IMG/VR virus record: IMGVR_UViG_3300025105_000001
Span: 1-42,400 of that record
DNA: 42,400 nucleotides
Strand: one strand, 5' to 3'
DNA from: a virus
Part shown: positions 1-7,867 of the stretch, piece after piece
Layout: each line of letters starts with the position of its first letter
Numbering within the stretch: the first letter of the stretch is position 1
The notes under the pieces: generated by a model
What the model saw: the letters and a program-made list of their open reading frames with translations, nothing else
Database searches by the model: none
Told to the model about the DNA's origin: nothing
Translations under genes and position numbers: made by a program

Positions 1-1
1 C

Positions 2-1873
2 CTGGGGGACAGCCGCGAGGAGTACCAGGTGCGCCTGGCCGGCCGGCACTACCGGTGCGACTGCTACGAGAGGATGTGGGGCGGCACCCGGGAAAAATGC
101 ATCTGCTCCCACGTCCTGGCCGTGGTGCTTTTCCGTAAGAGAAAGCTCCGCTCGGCCGCCTCCGGCGGCCTCGCTCCGGGGGTTTTAAAACGCTCTGGGG
201 GCACCAGCACCTCAAACGGGGAGACTGACCACGTTCCGCGCTGGCTGCCCGCCAAACTGGGCCTGCCGTCCAAGTTCTCCCGGTTTCGCCGGGTCCAGGA
301 GGACGCCCTGGAGCAGATACTGGCCTCCGACAAGCGATGGATCTTTCTCCAGGCCCCCACGGGCACGGGCAAGAGCCTCATAGCCGCGGCGGTCCAGCGC
401 CTTACCACGAACAGGATGGTCTACTGCTGCACCACCAAGAGCCTCCAGGCCCAGTTTACGGGGGACTTCCCGTATGCCGTGGAGCTAAAGGGTCGCCAGA
501 ACTACCGCACCGGGTACTTTCCGCACCTTTTCCCGGATGTCCATGCCGGCCTCTGCACCAAGAGCAAACAGGATCCCCGCTGCCGGTGGTGCTGTCCGCC
601 CAATTGCTCCGGGTATCCCGAGTGCGCCATCGAGGGAAAGTGTGTGACGGACGAGAGGAACTGCCCGTACGAGCAGCAGAAGCGGCGCGCCCTGGCGGCG
701 AACCTCGCGGTCCTCAACACCGCGATGTTCCTGAACGAGGCCAATTACGCCGGCGGCTTCTCCGGCTGGCCCTGGGTATGTCTCGACGAGGCCGACACCC
801 TGGAGCATGAGCTGATGAACTTCGTCGAGCTGACCATTTCCCCGCGGCTGATCCAGAGGCTCGGGCTGGAGCCGCCACGGTACAAGACCAAGGAGGAGGC
901 GTGGGTCGAGTGGGTGGACCGGCTGGCCCTGCCGGCGGTCGAGGAGCGCATCCACCTGCTCACAGACCGCGAGTGGCACGCGGCCAGCATTGCCGAACTA
1001 AAGGAACTTAACGACCTCAAGCGCATCAAGCAGCGCCTGGCCTTCTTCCGCCGCGAGGTGGGCCAGACCATGTGGGCCAATTGCAGCGAGGACATGCAGA
1101 ACGGCCCGTGGGTCTTCCGGCCCGTCTTCGTGGGCCGGTACGCGGACCGCGCCCTGTGGCGGCACGGCGAGCGGTTCCTGCTGATGAGCGCGACCATCAT
1201 CAGCAAGGAGCAGATGTGCCGTAACCTGGGCATCCCCGCCGACCAGGCCGACTACGTGGAGTTGCCCAGCACGTTTCCCAAGGAGAATCGGCCCATCTAC
1301 TACCTCCCCGCAGCCAACATGACCGAGAAGACGAAGGTCGAGGAGTGGCCGCGGGTGGTGGCGGCCCTGGACCGCGTGCTGGACGAGCACTCGAAGGATA
1401 AGGTGCTGGTGCACGCGGTGTCCTATGCGCTGACCAGGTACGTCTGCGCCAACAGCCGCCACCGGCAGCGGATGGTCATGTATGACACCGCGGCCCGGAG
1501 GGAGGAGGCCATCGAGGCATTCAAGGCGTCATCCCGGTCCCTGGTGATGGTGGCGCCGAGCCTCGAACGGGGTGTCGACCTACCGGACGACCTCTGCCGC
1601 GTCATAATCATCATCAAGGTTCCCTTTCGCAGCCTTGGGGACGAGCAGGTCCGGAAGCGGCTCTACTCGGCCTCGGACGGGCAGAGTTGGTACACCGTCG
1701 ACGCCATCAGGACCCTGGTTCAGATGAGCGGCCGCGGGGTCAGGCACGAGAAAGACTGGGCAGTGACGTACATCCTCGACACCCAGTTCGGCCGCCTGCT
1801 GAAAACGTGGCGCCACACCTTCCCCAAGTGGTGGCGCGAGGCCCTGGAGGTGAGAGCCCCGGATCAAGTCTAA
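2..1873 (+). CDS. SWIM zinc finger fused to XPD/DinG-type Fe-S helicase (5' partial)
   Basis: The frame is open from base 2, so the true start may lie upstream; the first in-window start codon is GTG at 29. Counting from that GTG, residues about 10-29 carry a SWIM-type CxC...CxH pattern. Walker A QAPTGTGKS is at 98-106, the DEAD box at 253-256, and an SAT-type motif, an ERGVDLPDD segment and a QMSGRGVRH motif VI follow. Seven or more Cys between residues 166 and 202 lie between Walker A and the DEAD box, as in XPD/DinG Fe-S helicases. Family role: 5'-3' DNA unwinding. Residues about 39-62 are encoded by dispersed repeat R1, with no in-frame ATG/GTG/TTG seen between R1 and Walker A, so the fusion appears to be translated through the repeat. 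The helicase call is strong; the SWIM part and start are less sure. Confidence 0.85.
   Translation: MGDSREEYQVRLAGRHYRCDCYERMWGGTREKCICSHVLAVVLFRKRKLRSAASGGLAPGVLKRSGGTSTSNGETDHVPRWLPAKLGLPSKFSRFRRVQEDALEQILASDKRWIFLQAPTGTGKSLIAAAVQRLTTNRMVYCCTTKSLQAQFTGDFPYAVELKGRQNYRTGYFPHLFPDVHAGLCTKSKQDPRCRWCCPPNCSGYPECAIEGKCVTDERNCPYEQQKRRALAANLAVLNTAMFLNEANYAGGFSGWPWVCLDEADTLEHELMNFVELTISPRLIQRLGLEPPRYKTKEEAWVEWVDRLALPAVEERIHLLTDREWHAASIAELKELNDLKRIKQRLAFFRREVGQTMWANCSEDMQNGPWVFRPVFVGRYADRALWRHGERFLLMSATIISKEQMCRNLGIPADQADYVELPSTFPKENRPIYYLPAANMTEKTKVEEWPRVVAALDRVLDEHSKDKVLVHAVSYALTRYVCANSRHRQRMVMYDTAARREEAIEAFKASSRSLVMVAPSLERGVDLPDDLCRVIIIIKVPFRSLGDEQVRKRLYSASDGQSWYTVDAIRTLVQMSGRGVRHEKDWAVTYILDTQFGRLLKTWRHTFPKWWREALEVRAPDQV
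144..216 (-). repeat. Dispersed hairpin repeat R1 (reverse orientation, inside helicase ORF)
   Basis: First of five copies of a roughly 76-bp repeat. Read on the minus strand it runs from TTTGAGGTGCTGG, through AAAACCCCCGGAGCGAG, then a perfect GC hairpin (GGCCGCC/GGCGGCC with a GGA loop), to CGAGCGGAGC. Here it lies inside a coding frame and is translated without a stop. Confidence 0.85.
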
Positions 1874-1876
1874 GCC

Positions 1877-1954
1877 TTTGAGGTGCTGGTGCCCCTTAAA
1901 GCGGTATAAAACCCCCGGAGCGAGGCCCGCCGCAGGCGGGCCGAGCGGAGCTAT
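1877..1954 (+). repeat. Dispersed hairpin repeat R2
   Basis: Second copy of the family, starting four bases after the helicase stop and ending just before the ribosome site of the next gene. Its hairpin is GGCCCGCC/GGCGGGCC with a GCA loop. Arm sequences differ between copies while pairing is kept, which favours selection on a DNA or RNA hairpin. It may act as an intergenic processing or attenuation element, or be a REP/MITE-like unit. Confidence 0.85.
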
Positions 1955-1983
1955 CTGAAAAACCGAGGAGGAGGTTCATCTTC

Positions 1984-2742
1984 ATGCCCGAGGAGATCAA
2001 GAAGCATCTTGACGACGATTGGGAAACCGAATCTGGCCTGCCCGACGACTTTGACTGCTGGATCGTGGACGCCAAGTTCGGTTACCTCGCCGAGTACACC
2101 GACAGCCAGGGCCGACCCGTGCCGCTGCTTTTGTGGTACTGCGAGTCGCCGGACGTGGACCTCGAGCAGCCGATACCGTGGAGTCTTGGGTCCGGGTGGC
2201 AGATCCGGGCCGAGGGTGCCCGGGTGGAGCACAAGGACGGCCGGAAGCGCTTCGTGGATTCCTCCATGTACGGCCGGCTCATCAACCGGGTCGTCAAAGA
2301 CCTCGGCGTGAACATGCGCTCCCGGGGCTCGGCCAAGGAAGCCAAGGTGTGGGTGGGCCTGGGCTTCCACATGAAGCGCGAGGAGGTCAAGTACGAGGGC
2401 CTGATGCCGGAGCGGGGCGGCAAAACCTCGCGGCTGATGCCCGTCTCCTACCTGGGCGACCGGCGGGAGAAGGGCAAGGTCGTCGAGCTCCCGAAGCAGG
2501 CAAAGTCTCTGACCGAGGAGGAGGTCACCATCGCGGCGCGGGAGACTTTCGGGGAATTCCAACCTGAGGATCTCATGGCGCGGCTGAAAAAGCTGGCCCT
2601 GGAGCACGACCAGTGCCTGAAGTTCCAGATGGAGGCCATCAAGATTCCCGAAGTGCGGTCCGACAACGAGCTCAAGGCCGATATCCTCAACGACGGTGAG
2701 GACGGCTTCTGGGCGCGTGTCTGGAGGGAGGCACGTGGCTGA
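1984..2742 (+). CDS. Conserved hypothetical protein of the replication block
   Basis: 252 aa, ATG start after GAGGAGGAGG. It begins with an acidic segment (EEIKKHLDDDWE), then a beta-rich region of about 150 residues containing GSGWQIRAEGARV and VWVGLGFHMKREEVKY, and ends in a charged helical tail. No enzyme motif is visible. Its place between the helicase and the Cas4-like nuclease would suit a single-strand DNA-binding or recombination accessory protein, but that is only inferred from context. Its 3' end overlaps the next gene by eight bases. Confidence 0.7.
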   Translation: MPEEIKKHLDDDWETESGLPDDFDCWIVDAKFGYLAEYTDSQGRPVPLLLWYCESPDVDLEQPIPWSLGSGWQIRAEGARVEHKDGRKRFVDSSMYGRLINRVVKDLGVNMRSRGSAKEAKVWVGLGFHMKREEVKYEGLMPERGGKTSRLMPVSYLGDRREKGKVVELPKQAKSLTEEEVTIAARETFGEFQPEDLMARLKKLALEHDQCLKFQMEAIKIPEVRSDNELKADILNDGEDGFWARVWREARG

Positions 2743-3355
2743 CGAGCGGCCCATCGTATACCTGGAGGCCGGGAGGCCCGTCTACCGGGCCTCCGCCTCC
2801 GGTTACTGCCGCAGGATGCTGGGCGCGGCTCGCCTGGGTTACGTGCCGAAGCCGGACAGCGAGTATCTGCTGCTCGCGGCCCGTGAAGGCCAGCGGCACG
2901 AGGAGTGGATCGTCGAGGATCTGGTGCGCGAGGGTTGGCAGGTGTTCCAGCGGCAGAAGGAGATTGAAGTCGACTTGGGTGCCCTGGTCGTGAGGGGTCA
3001 CGTTGACGGCGTGGCGGCCCGGGGCAAGCGCGAGCTTTACGTCCTGGAGATTAAGACCATGAGCCGCTGGATGTTCGGCCAGCTGAGGAGGGAGGGAATT
3101 TCGTACAAGCACCGGTGCCAGATGGCGGTCTACTCCCGTGCCCTGGGACTTCCTGCCCTGTACGTGGTCAAATGCCGGGACACGGGCGAGACCGAGCGGT
3201 ACGTGGTCAACGACCTGGATTTCCGGGAGGTGGAGGAGCGCCTGCTGGAGGTGGAGCTGGCGGCTCTCAAGGATCGCCTGCCTAAACCGGACGACGATCT
3301 TTGCTTCGGAGGAAGGTGCCAGTATGATTTCCTCTGCCCGCGAGGAGTTCTTTGA
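2735..3355 (+). CDS. Cas4-like PD-(D/E)XK nuclease with probable Fe-S cluster
   Basis: 206 aa from GTG 2735, preceded by GGAGGGAGG and overlapping the previous stop. The nuclease core is visible as GHVDG (motif II Asp) followed by LYVLEIKTM (ExK) and a downstream QMAVYSRAL helix (QxxxY motif). One Cys near the N terminus (SGYCRRM) and Cys residues at the C terminus (CFGGRCQYDFLCP) match the split 4Fe-4S ligand layout of Cas4/AddB-type nucleases. It probably acts as an exonuclease in phage recombination or end processing together with the neighbouring P-loop ATPase. No cas1 or cas2 is present, so this is not a CRISPR adaptation locus. Confidence 0.85.
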   Translation: MADERPIVYLEAGRPVYRASASGYCRRMLGAARLGYVPKPDSEYLLLAAREGQRHEEWIVEDLVREGWQVFQRQKEIEVDLGALVVRGHVDGVAARGKRELYVLEIKTMSRWMFGQLRREGISYKHRCQMAVYSRALGLPALYVVKCRDTGETERYVVNDLDFREVEERLLEVELAALKDRLPKPDDDLCFGGRCQYDFLCPRGVL

Positions 3356-3515
3356 GGCGCTGGAGGGGTACCGGGCGGCGTGCTCGCGCTTCGATTACGT
3401 CGAGCCCGACCTGGTTGACGCCGCGGCCCTGGAGGTCACCGCCGCATGGCTGCGCCTGCGGGCGGCCATCCGAAAAGCAAAGGAGGAGGACGGGCATGAT
3501 TCTGGACGTACCTAG
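3324..3515 (+). CDS. Small DUF2508-like protein
   Basis: 63 aa, ATG 3324 with GGAGGAAGG upstream, overlapping the nuclease gene by 32 bases. The segment FDYVEPDLVDAAALEVTAAW followed by LRAAIRKAK resembles the helical DUF2508 (YaaL-like) pattern of a DPDLVD motif and an amphipathic helix. Function is unknown. The resemblance is by eye and moderate. Confidence 0.6.
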   Translation: MISSAREEFFEALEGYRAACSRFDYVEPDLVDAAALEVTAAWLRLRAAIRKAKEEDGHDSGRT

Positions 3516-3870
3516 CGTGGACGCCTTCGTCGACGAGGTCCGAAGGGCCGGCGTGGAAGTCGTGTACACGGTATACAAGACGGAGACCAGGGACGCGGGT
3601 CTGAAGATTTACCGGATGCGGTTCGTGGCCACCGCTCTGGGCGTCGTGGTGCCCTACCGGTACGGCGACGGCAAGCAACGCTACCAGCAAACGCTTATCC
3701 GATTGGAGCATGACTTTGGCCCGGTGTACCAGGACCTCCAGACGGGAGGCGTGCCCGAATTCTACCTGAGTCGGGTGGGAGAGGATGGGGAGATAATCCG
3801 CAATCGTCTGCTCGCCGAGGGGTTCGACGTGCGGGTCGGGGAGATCTCTTTACCCGCGAGGAGGAGTTGA
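3496..3870 (+). CDS. Hypothetical protein
   Basis: 124 aa from ATG 3496 (AGGAGGA upstream), overlapping its neighbour by 20 bases. Mixed alpha/beta: an N-terminal helix, strand-rich VEVVYTVYKTETRDAGLKIY, then a helical part. No recognised motif. It is co-transcribed with the recombination genes. Confidence 0.65.
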   Translation: MILDVPSVDAFVDEVRRAGVEVVYTVYKTETRDAGLKIYRMRFVATALGVVVPYRYGDGKQRYQQTLIRLEHDFGPVYQDLQTGGVPEFYLSRVGEDGEIIRNRLLAEGFDVRVGEISLPARRS

Positions 3871-3872
3871 CG

Positions 3873-4094
3873 ATGGAGACCCTACTGAAGGATTCGTTGC
3901 TCGAAACCTTGCTTGCTCCAGACGTTACGTCCCCCTGGTACCTGGTTGGGTTGCGGGAGCTGGACGATGGCGAGTTGCTGCTGCTTGTCGAGAAGGAGAC
4001 CCGTAACTGGAACAGAAAGGCCGCATTGCGGGAGGCGGAAAGGAGGGGCCTGCTTGAGCTGGATCGTCGAAGTGGATGTATGGGGGAACGTTAA
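3873..4094 (+). CDS. Small hypothetical protein
   Basis: 73 aa. ATG 3873 is preferred to TTG 3867 because GAGGAGGAG lies at better spacing. It has an amphipathic N-terminal helix and an acidic middle with DDGELLLLVEKE. No domain recognised. The 3' end overlaps the following zinc-ribbon gene by 41 bases. Confidence 0.5.
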   Translation: METLLKDSLLETLLAPDVTSPWYLVGLRELDDGELLLLVEKETRNWNRKAALREAERRGLLELDRRSGCMGER

Positions 4095-4224
4095 AGAGTG
4101 GGTGTGCGGCGAAGGCGAGTGCCCGGCGTGCGGCGGGCCGTGTCTGGTGGACTTCGGGCAGAATGGCGTTCCGGACCGCTTGATGTGTCCCTGGTGCGGC
4201 CATTGCGAAGGGTGGGACGGATAG
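4054..4224 (+). CDS. Zinc-ribbon mini-protein
   Basis: 56 aa from TTG 4054, with AGGAGGGG just upstream deciding the start. It carries CPACGG and CPWCGH knuckles 20 residues apart, a typical zinc ribbon. The stop codon shares a base with the GTG of the ATPase gene, so the two are translationally coupled. It is one of many CxxC mini-proteins here. Confidence 0.6.
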   Translation: MSWIVEVDVWGNVKEWVCGEGECPACGGPCLVDFGQNGVPDRLMCPWCGHCEGWDG

Positions 4225-4997
4225 TGGATACCGAGCGCATTCTGGTTTTCGGCCCCCCGAATGCGGGCAAATCCTACCAATTCCTGCGGATAGCCGCAGC
4301 GGTCCGCGGCCGTGGCGCCCGGGCTTATGTCCTGGACTCCGACGACTCTTACCCTCGCCTGCTGTCCACCGAGTTCAGGGGGCTGGATAACGTCGAGGTG
4401 TACCCTGTCTTCTGGTGGCAGGAATGGGTCGAAGCCGTGCGCCACGTGGTGGACCGGATCCAGCCCGGTGACTGGGTGTGCGTAGATCGCGCGGACGTGC
4501 TCTGGGATGCGGTCCAGGAGTATTTCGTCGAGCGCGTTTTCGGCGAGGAGATGGGCGACTACTTCCTGGAGGCCCGCATGAAACTGGAGGCCAACCTGCG
4601 GGCCGGCCTGAAGAAGGAGGCCAAGACCCTGCACGTCCTGGAAGGCGACAAGGACTGGCAGGTGATCAATCGCCTGTACAAGCAGCTATGGTTCAATCTC
4701 ATCGAGCCCACCTTCCCGGCCCACCTTTATGTCGTGACGGCGGCCGCGAAAATCGAGAAGCGGGACGAGGCCGAGGTCCAGGACACCTACGGCTGGCTGG
4801 GAATGCGGCCCACGGGGCAAAAGCATCTGGTTCACCAGGTGCACACCGTCTTTTACTTCGAGGGCGTGCGCGAGAAGTCGCGGCGGTGGTGGAAGATAAC
4901 GACCGTCAAGGACCGCGGCAGAAAGCCCTTCGATCACGAGGAACTGGTGAGCCTGCCGCACCAGTACGAGTACGTCCTGAGGGGTGGAGAGCAGTGA
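4224..4997 (+). CDS. P-loop ATPase (RecA/Sak4-like phage NTPase)
   Basis: 257 aa from GTG 4224. The N terminus has beta strand ILVFG plus Walker A GPPNAGKS (about residues 8-15). A hydrophobic strand ending in D (DWVCVDRAD) is a likely Walker B, and LYVVTAAA is a further core strand. The layout fits the AAA_24/Sak4-type phage ATPases that assist single-strand annealing or helicase loading. It sits between a Cas4-like nuclease and a phage protein often found in recombination modules. An alternative worth testing is a genome-packaging ATPase, because none is seen in the structural operon. Confidence 0.75.
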   Translation: MDTERILVFGPPNAGKSYQFLRIAAAVRGRGARAYVLDSDDSYPRLLSTEFRGLDNVEVYPVFWWQEWVEAVRHVVDRIQPGDWVCVDRADVLWDAVQEYFVERVFGEEMGDYFLEARMKLEANLRAGLKKEAKTLHVLEGDKDWQVINRLYKQLWFNLIEPTFPAHLYVVTAAAKIEKRDEAEVQDTYGWLGMRPTGQKHLVHQVHTVFYFEGVREKSRRWWKITTVKDRGRKPFDHEELVSLPHQYEYVLRGGEQ

Positions 4998-5575
4998 CCT
5001 ACGATGCGGTGCAGAGCCTGGTCGCCGACATAGCGGCCCTGGAGAGCGAGACCACCACCTTGACTATCACCGGGGACCGGGAGCTGCGGGTGGCTTCCGA
5101 CATGCTGGCCCGGGTGGCCAGGCTGAGGAAGCGGCTGGAGGAGCGGCGAAAGCACTTCACCGCGCCACTGAACGAGAGCCTGCGGCGGATAAATGACTTT
5201 TTCAAAAAGTGGCTGGAGCCTCTGGACAGGGTGGACGGGAAACTCCGGGCCGCTATCGTCGAGTATCGCGCCCGCAGGGAGCAGGAACGCCGCGATGAGG
5301 AGGAGCTGGCACGGCTGAAGCGGGAGGTCGCTGCCGAGCACGGCGAGACCCTGCCTGACCTGCCGCCCCCTCCCCCGCCGCCGGCCACGGTGCGAACCGA
5401 AGCTGGAACGGTGACGACAAGAAAGGTCTGGACATTCGAGGTGGTGGACGAATCCCTGGTGCCCCGGGAGTACCTGACGGTGGACGCGAAGAAGATCCGC
5501 GCGGTGCAGGCCGGGGTCAGAGAGATACCGGGAGTCAGGATCTATGAAACCGAGCAGGTGGCGGTGAGAGCGTGA
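4994..5575 (+). CDS. Conserved phage coiled-coil protein (recombination-module type)
   Basis: 193 aa from GTG 4994, overlapping the ATPase stop. Residues about 35-115 form a long charged coiled coil, followed by a run of nine prolines. The C-terminal domain has VWTFEVVDESLVPREYLTVD and a segment ending GVREIPGVRIYE. I know this C-terminal pattern from many phage recombination clusters, where its role is not firmly established. It is probably a partner of the nuclease/ATPase pair. Confidence 0.7.
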   Translation: MTYDAVQSLVADIAALESETTTLTITGDRELRVASDMLARVARLRKRLEERRKHFTAPLNESLRRINDFFKKWLEPLDRVDGKLRAAIVEYRARREQERRDEEELARLKREVAAEHGETLPDLPPPPPPPATVRTEAGTVTTRKVWTFEVVDESLVPREYLTVDAKKIRAVQAGVREIPGVRIYETEQVAVRA

Positions 5576-5769
5576 ACGAAGGCTGGGCAATGCCGCTGGT
5601 GGTGACCGGGGCTCTTCCCACCAAGTACCACTATTTCGTCGGCAATATATCTCTGTGCGGCAGGTGGTTCATACTGGGTCGCGTGCACGTAGTCTCGCGG
5701 GATGACGACGACCCGGGCAATTGCACCGTGTGCCACAGGAGACTGAGGAAGCGGAGGATGGAAAGGTGA
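5572..5769 (+). CDS. Small Cys-containing phage protein
   Basis: 65 aa from GTG 5572, overlapping the previous stop. It is beta-rich, with GRWFILGRVHVVSRDD followed by CTVCHRR at the C terminus. A half zinc-knuckle is possible. Function unknown. Confidence 0.5.
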   Translation: MNEGWAMPLVVTGALPTKYHYFVGNISLCGRWFILGRVHVVSRDDDDPGNCTVCHRRLRKRRMER

Positions 5770-5773
5770 ATAT

Positions 5774-5980
5774 ATGGCATTCGCTTCTGCTTGGGCATAT
5801 GGCCCGATTATTCAGGCAGTCACCCTGGATGACCATTCGCGGACAGTACCCGGACGGCTGTTCGCATCGGGCACGCCAAGGGTTATCATCTCAAAAAAAA
5901 AGATTGGCGGGAAAGGCGCTGTCGGTGGCGGAAGATGGCGCACGAGTCAAGGAGGAGAAACCGGCGATGAGCAGTTCTGA
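5774..5980 (+). CDS. Doubtful small ORF
   Basis: 68 aa from ATG 5774 with a modest GGATGGAAAGG upstream. The sequence becomes basic and glycine-rich after an A10 run near 5893-5902. Composition and lack of pattern leave it doubtful. It may be a decayed gene, since the A run is a natural frameshift site. It fills the gap before the next good gene. Confidence 0.25.
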   Translation: MAFASAWAYGPIIQAVTLDDHSRTVPGRLFASGTPRVIISKKKIGGKGAVGGGRWRTSQGGETGDEQF

Positions 5981-6305
5981 CGAAAAGGCGTATGTCGTTT
6001 ACGAGCCCGACGACGTAAACGGGGGCGTCTACGCCGCGGAGGTGGTTTTTGCCGGCAACCCGGGCCAGGCCAAGGTCCGCTCGACCTTAGACACCGAGTT
6101 TGTCTTCCTTCGGGCGAAGCGGGCGCCGGAGTACGACCGGTACGCTCCCGGCCCGGTGCCAGTGGAGGTTCTGATTCGGGACGGCTGGGTCTTCCGTTGT
6201 GAGGGGTGCGAGCGGCGCGTCCGCGAAGATGCCGTGATGAGGGGCAGGGCTATATTGTGTCCCGAATGTTCCGGAGGTGAGGTTGATGAACTGGCTTTCT
6301 TATAG
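5967..6305 (+). CDS. Hypothetical protein with C-terminal zinc ribbon
   Basis: 112 aa from ATG 5967 (AAGGAGGAG upstream). The first two thirds are beta-rich; the last 40 residues carry CEGCERRV and CPECSGG. This fits a small zinc-ribbon regulatory or nucleic-acid-binding protein. The 3' end overlaps the next small gene by 20 bases. Confidence 0.6.
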   Translation: MSSSDEKAYVVYEPDDVNGGVYAAEVVFAGNPGQAKVRSTLDTEFVFLRAKRAPEYDRYAPGPVPVEVLIRDGWVFRCEGCERRVREDAVMRGRAILCPECSGGEVDELAFL

Positions 6306-6456
6306 TTCTGGACCCTGGATCTGTCCCATTTGCCACGGCAAAGGGACCGTTCCGGACTATTTTTACAACCCACAGCTTTTGACTTCCACCGCCATCAATT
6401 ACGTCATTTGCCGAGCCTGTCTCGGTACGGGAATCATATGGCCACCTCAGTCGTGA
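6286..6456 (+). CDS. Mini-protein with DnaJ-type zinc repeats
   Basis: 56 aa from ATG 6286, with GGAGGTGAGG upstream. It contains CPICHGKG and CRACLGTG, two CxxCxGxG repeats 22 residues apart, the signature of the DnaJ cysteine-rich zinc fold. There is no J domain. A larger four-repeat relative is encoded at 41090-41530. Confidence 0.65.
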   Translation: MNWLSYSSGPWICPICHGKGTVPDYFYNPQLLTSTAINYVICRACLGTGIIWPPQS

Positions 6457-6474
6457 CGGTAGCGAGGTGAAGGT

Positions 6475-7128
6475 ATGATTCTCGTCTCGCCCGCCGAGCC
6501 CTCGGATCTGATCACTCTGGTCGGCGGCGTGACGGATCTGCTTCCCGAGGAGCACGGCGCGGACTATCTCTTTTCCGGAAAGCCGGGCCTGGTCGGGGTC
6601 CAGCGCAAGACGGTTTCCGACCTCCTGCGCTCTCTGGAGGACGGCCGGCTGGCCCGCGAGGTGGCTTTGCTCAAGCGCCTTCCCGTGGGCGTGCTCCTGG
6701 TGGAGGGGCGGGCGGACAGCGCGACGGACGGCCGCCTGCTCCTCCCTGGGAGCCGCTACACGAAGGCCCAACTCCGCAACCTCCTGCGGTCGGTCCAGGG
6801 CGAGGGCCTCCTTGTGGAGCGCACCGAGGGGGTCGGCGACACCGCGGCCGCCATACTGGAGATGCGGGACTACTACCGCAAGGAGGTCCATCGGTCCCTG
6901 GCAGTGCGGCCCAAACCCAGGACCGAGTGGGGCGACCGGACAGACCGGGACTGGGCCTTGCACATCCTCCAGGGCTTTCCGGGGATCGGGCCGACCCTGG
7001 CCGGCGCGATATTCGACCGCTTCGGGGAGGTTCCCCTGCGGTGGGCGTGCACCAAGAGGGAGTTGCAGAGCGTGGACGGCATCGGGAAGAGACGGGCGGA
7101 TCTGTTATGGAGGGCACTGAATGGCTAG
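6475..7128 (+). CDS. ERCC4/XPF-like nuclease with helix-hairpin-helix C terminus
   Basis: 217 aa from ATG 6475. The nuclease core includes an early GAD (Asp 30), GVQRKTVSD (residues 41-49, the ERKxxxD motif with Gln for Glu) and SLEDGRL. Two C-terminal helix-hairpin-helix motifs are visible: FPGIGPTLAG (about 165-174) and VDGIGKRRAD. Family role: structure-specific cleavage of branched or flapped DNA. Gln in the first motif position is, from memory, also seen in other phage ERCC4 proteins, so I do not call it inactive. It probably resolves replication or recombination intermediates. Confidence 0.85.
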   Translation: MILVSPAEPSDLITLVGGVTDLLPEEHGADYLFSGKPGLVGVQRKTVSDLLRSLEDGRLAREVALLKRLPVGVLLVEGRADSATDGRLLLPGSRYTKAQLRNLLRSVQGEGLLVERTEGVGDTAAAILEMRDYYRKEVHRSLAVRPKPRTEWGDRTDRDWALHILQGFPGIGPTLAGAIFDRFGEVPLRWACTKRELQSVDGIGKRRADLLWRALNG

Positions 7129-7140
7129 GAGGCGATTCGG

Positions 7141-7647
7141 ATGGAGAGGCGTGTGTGTCAGAAGTGCGGTACGGCCTGGTATTCGGCGGCCGCGGAGCAG
7201 GATTGGAAGTGCGCGATATGCGGAAGCGTGCTGCCGGTTTCCCAGACGGTGGCGACTTCGGAAGGCTTGACGAAGGGCATGTTTCAAATGGCACTCATGG
7301 GATGCTCGGGGCCTTACCGCAAGGAGTGGCCGTGTTTCGTGAGCCCCGAGTTTCCGGGATTGTGCCTGCATCCGCCCGAGTGGACCGACGGTCGTCTTGA
7401 TCGTGACCATAAGGAATGGGATATCAGCCAGATTTCGACCGGCGTCAGGGTAGCGGGTGGTTGTTCCTGTCTGGATGCGGCTGCAAGTATAGCCAGAAAG
7501 TTGGCCCAGGAGATGGAGAGACGGGGCCATTCGTGGGAAGAGCCGGTCGAGATAATACGCCCGATAGCCTGGGAAGTGATTCGAGCGGCCCTGGATTTGA
7601 AGAATGTGTTTGAGGAACGCGGTGGTGCGGGAAATGCGGAAGGCTGA
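7141..7647 (+). CDS. Zinc-ribbon hypothetical protein
   Basis: 168 aa from ATG 7141; GGAGG overlaps the previous stop. The N terminus holds CQKCG and CAICG, a complete four-Cys zinc ribbon. The middle is rich in Trp, Pro and Cys, and the last 60 residues form two amphipathic helices starting LDAAASIARKLAQEM. Function not recognised. Confidence 0.55.
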   Translation: MERRVCQKCGTAWYSAAAEQDWKCAICGSVLPVSQTVATSEGLTKGMFQMALMGCSGPYRKEWPCFVSPEFPGLCLHPPEWTDGRLDRDHKEWDISQISTGVRVAGGCSCLDAAASIARKLAQEMERRGHSWEEPVEIIRPIAWEVIRAALDLKNVFEERGGAGNAEG

Positions 7648-7867
7648 AAGGCTTTACCGGTACCAAGACGGCATGAACATAACACGGGAGGTGGTGCTTT
7701 GCCCTTGCGGTAAGGAGAATCATTTCGCCCTCTGGTCGTGGGCCGGCAACGGAAAGGCCCGTTACCACTGGTGCGGATCCTGGATCAAGTACGGCACGCT
7801 GGAAACTTCGGGGCGCCGGAGGGGGTTGGCGGATGAGGGAGTGGAAGATGGTCGAGATCCTGGCTGA
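7634..7867 (+). CDS. Small Cys/Trp-rich hypothetical protein
   Basis: 77 aa from ATG 7634, overlapping its neighbour by 14 bases. It has CPCGKENHF and a later WCGSW, suggesting a small zinc-binding fold. The C-terminal tail overlaps the MazG-like gene by 35 bases and looks uninformative. Confidence 0.45.
   Translation: MRKAERLYRYQDGMNITREVVLCPCGKENHFALWSWAGNGKARYHWCGSWIKYGTLETSGRRRGLADEGVEDGRDPG

Noticed and set aside
1877-1954. Promoter within the R repeat (TATAAA)
   Set aside because: The -10-like box is not conserved in the other copies and no -35 at proper spacing is seen.
2735-3355. CRISPR-associated Cas4 locus
   Set aside because: The nuclease is Cas4-like, but neighbours are phage recombination genes and no Cas1, Cas2 or array is present.
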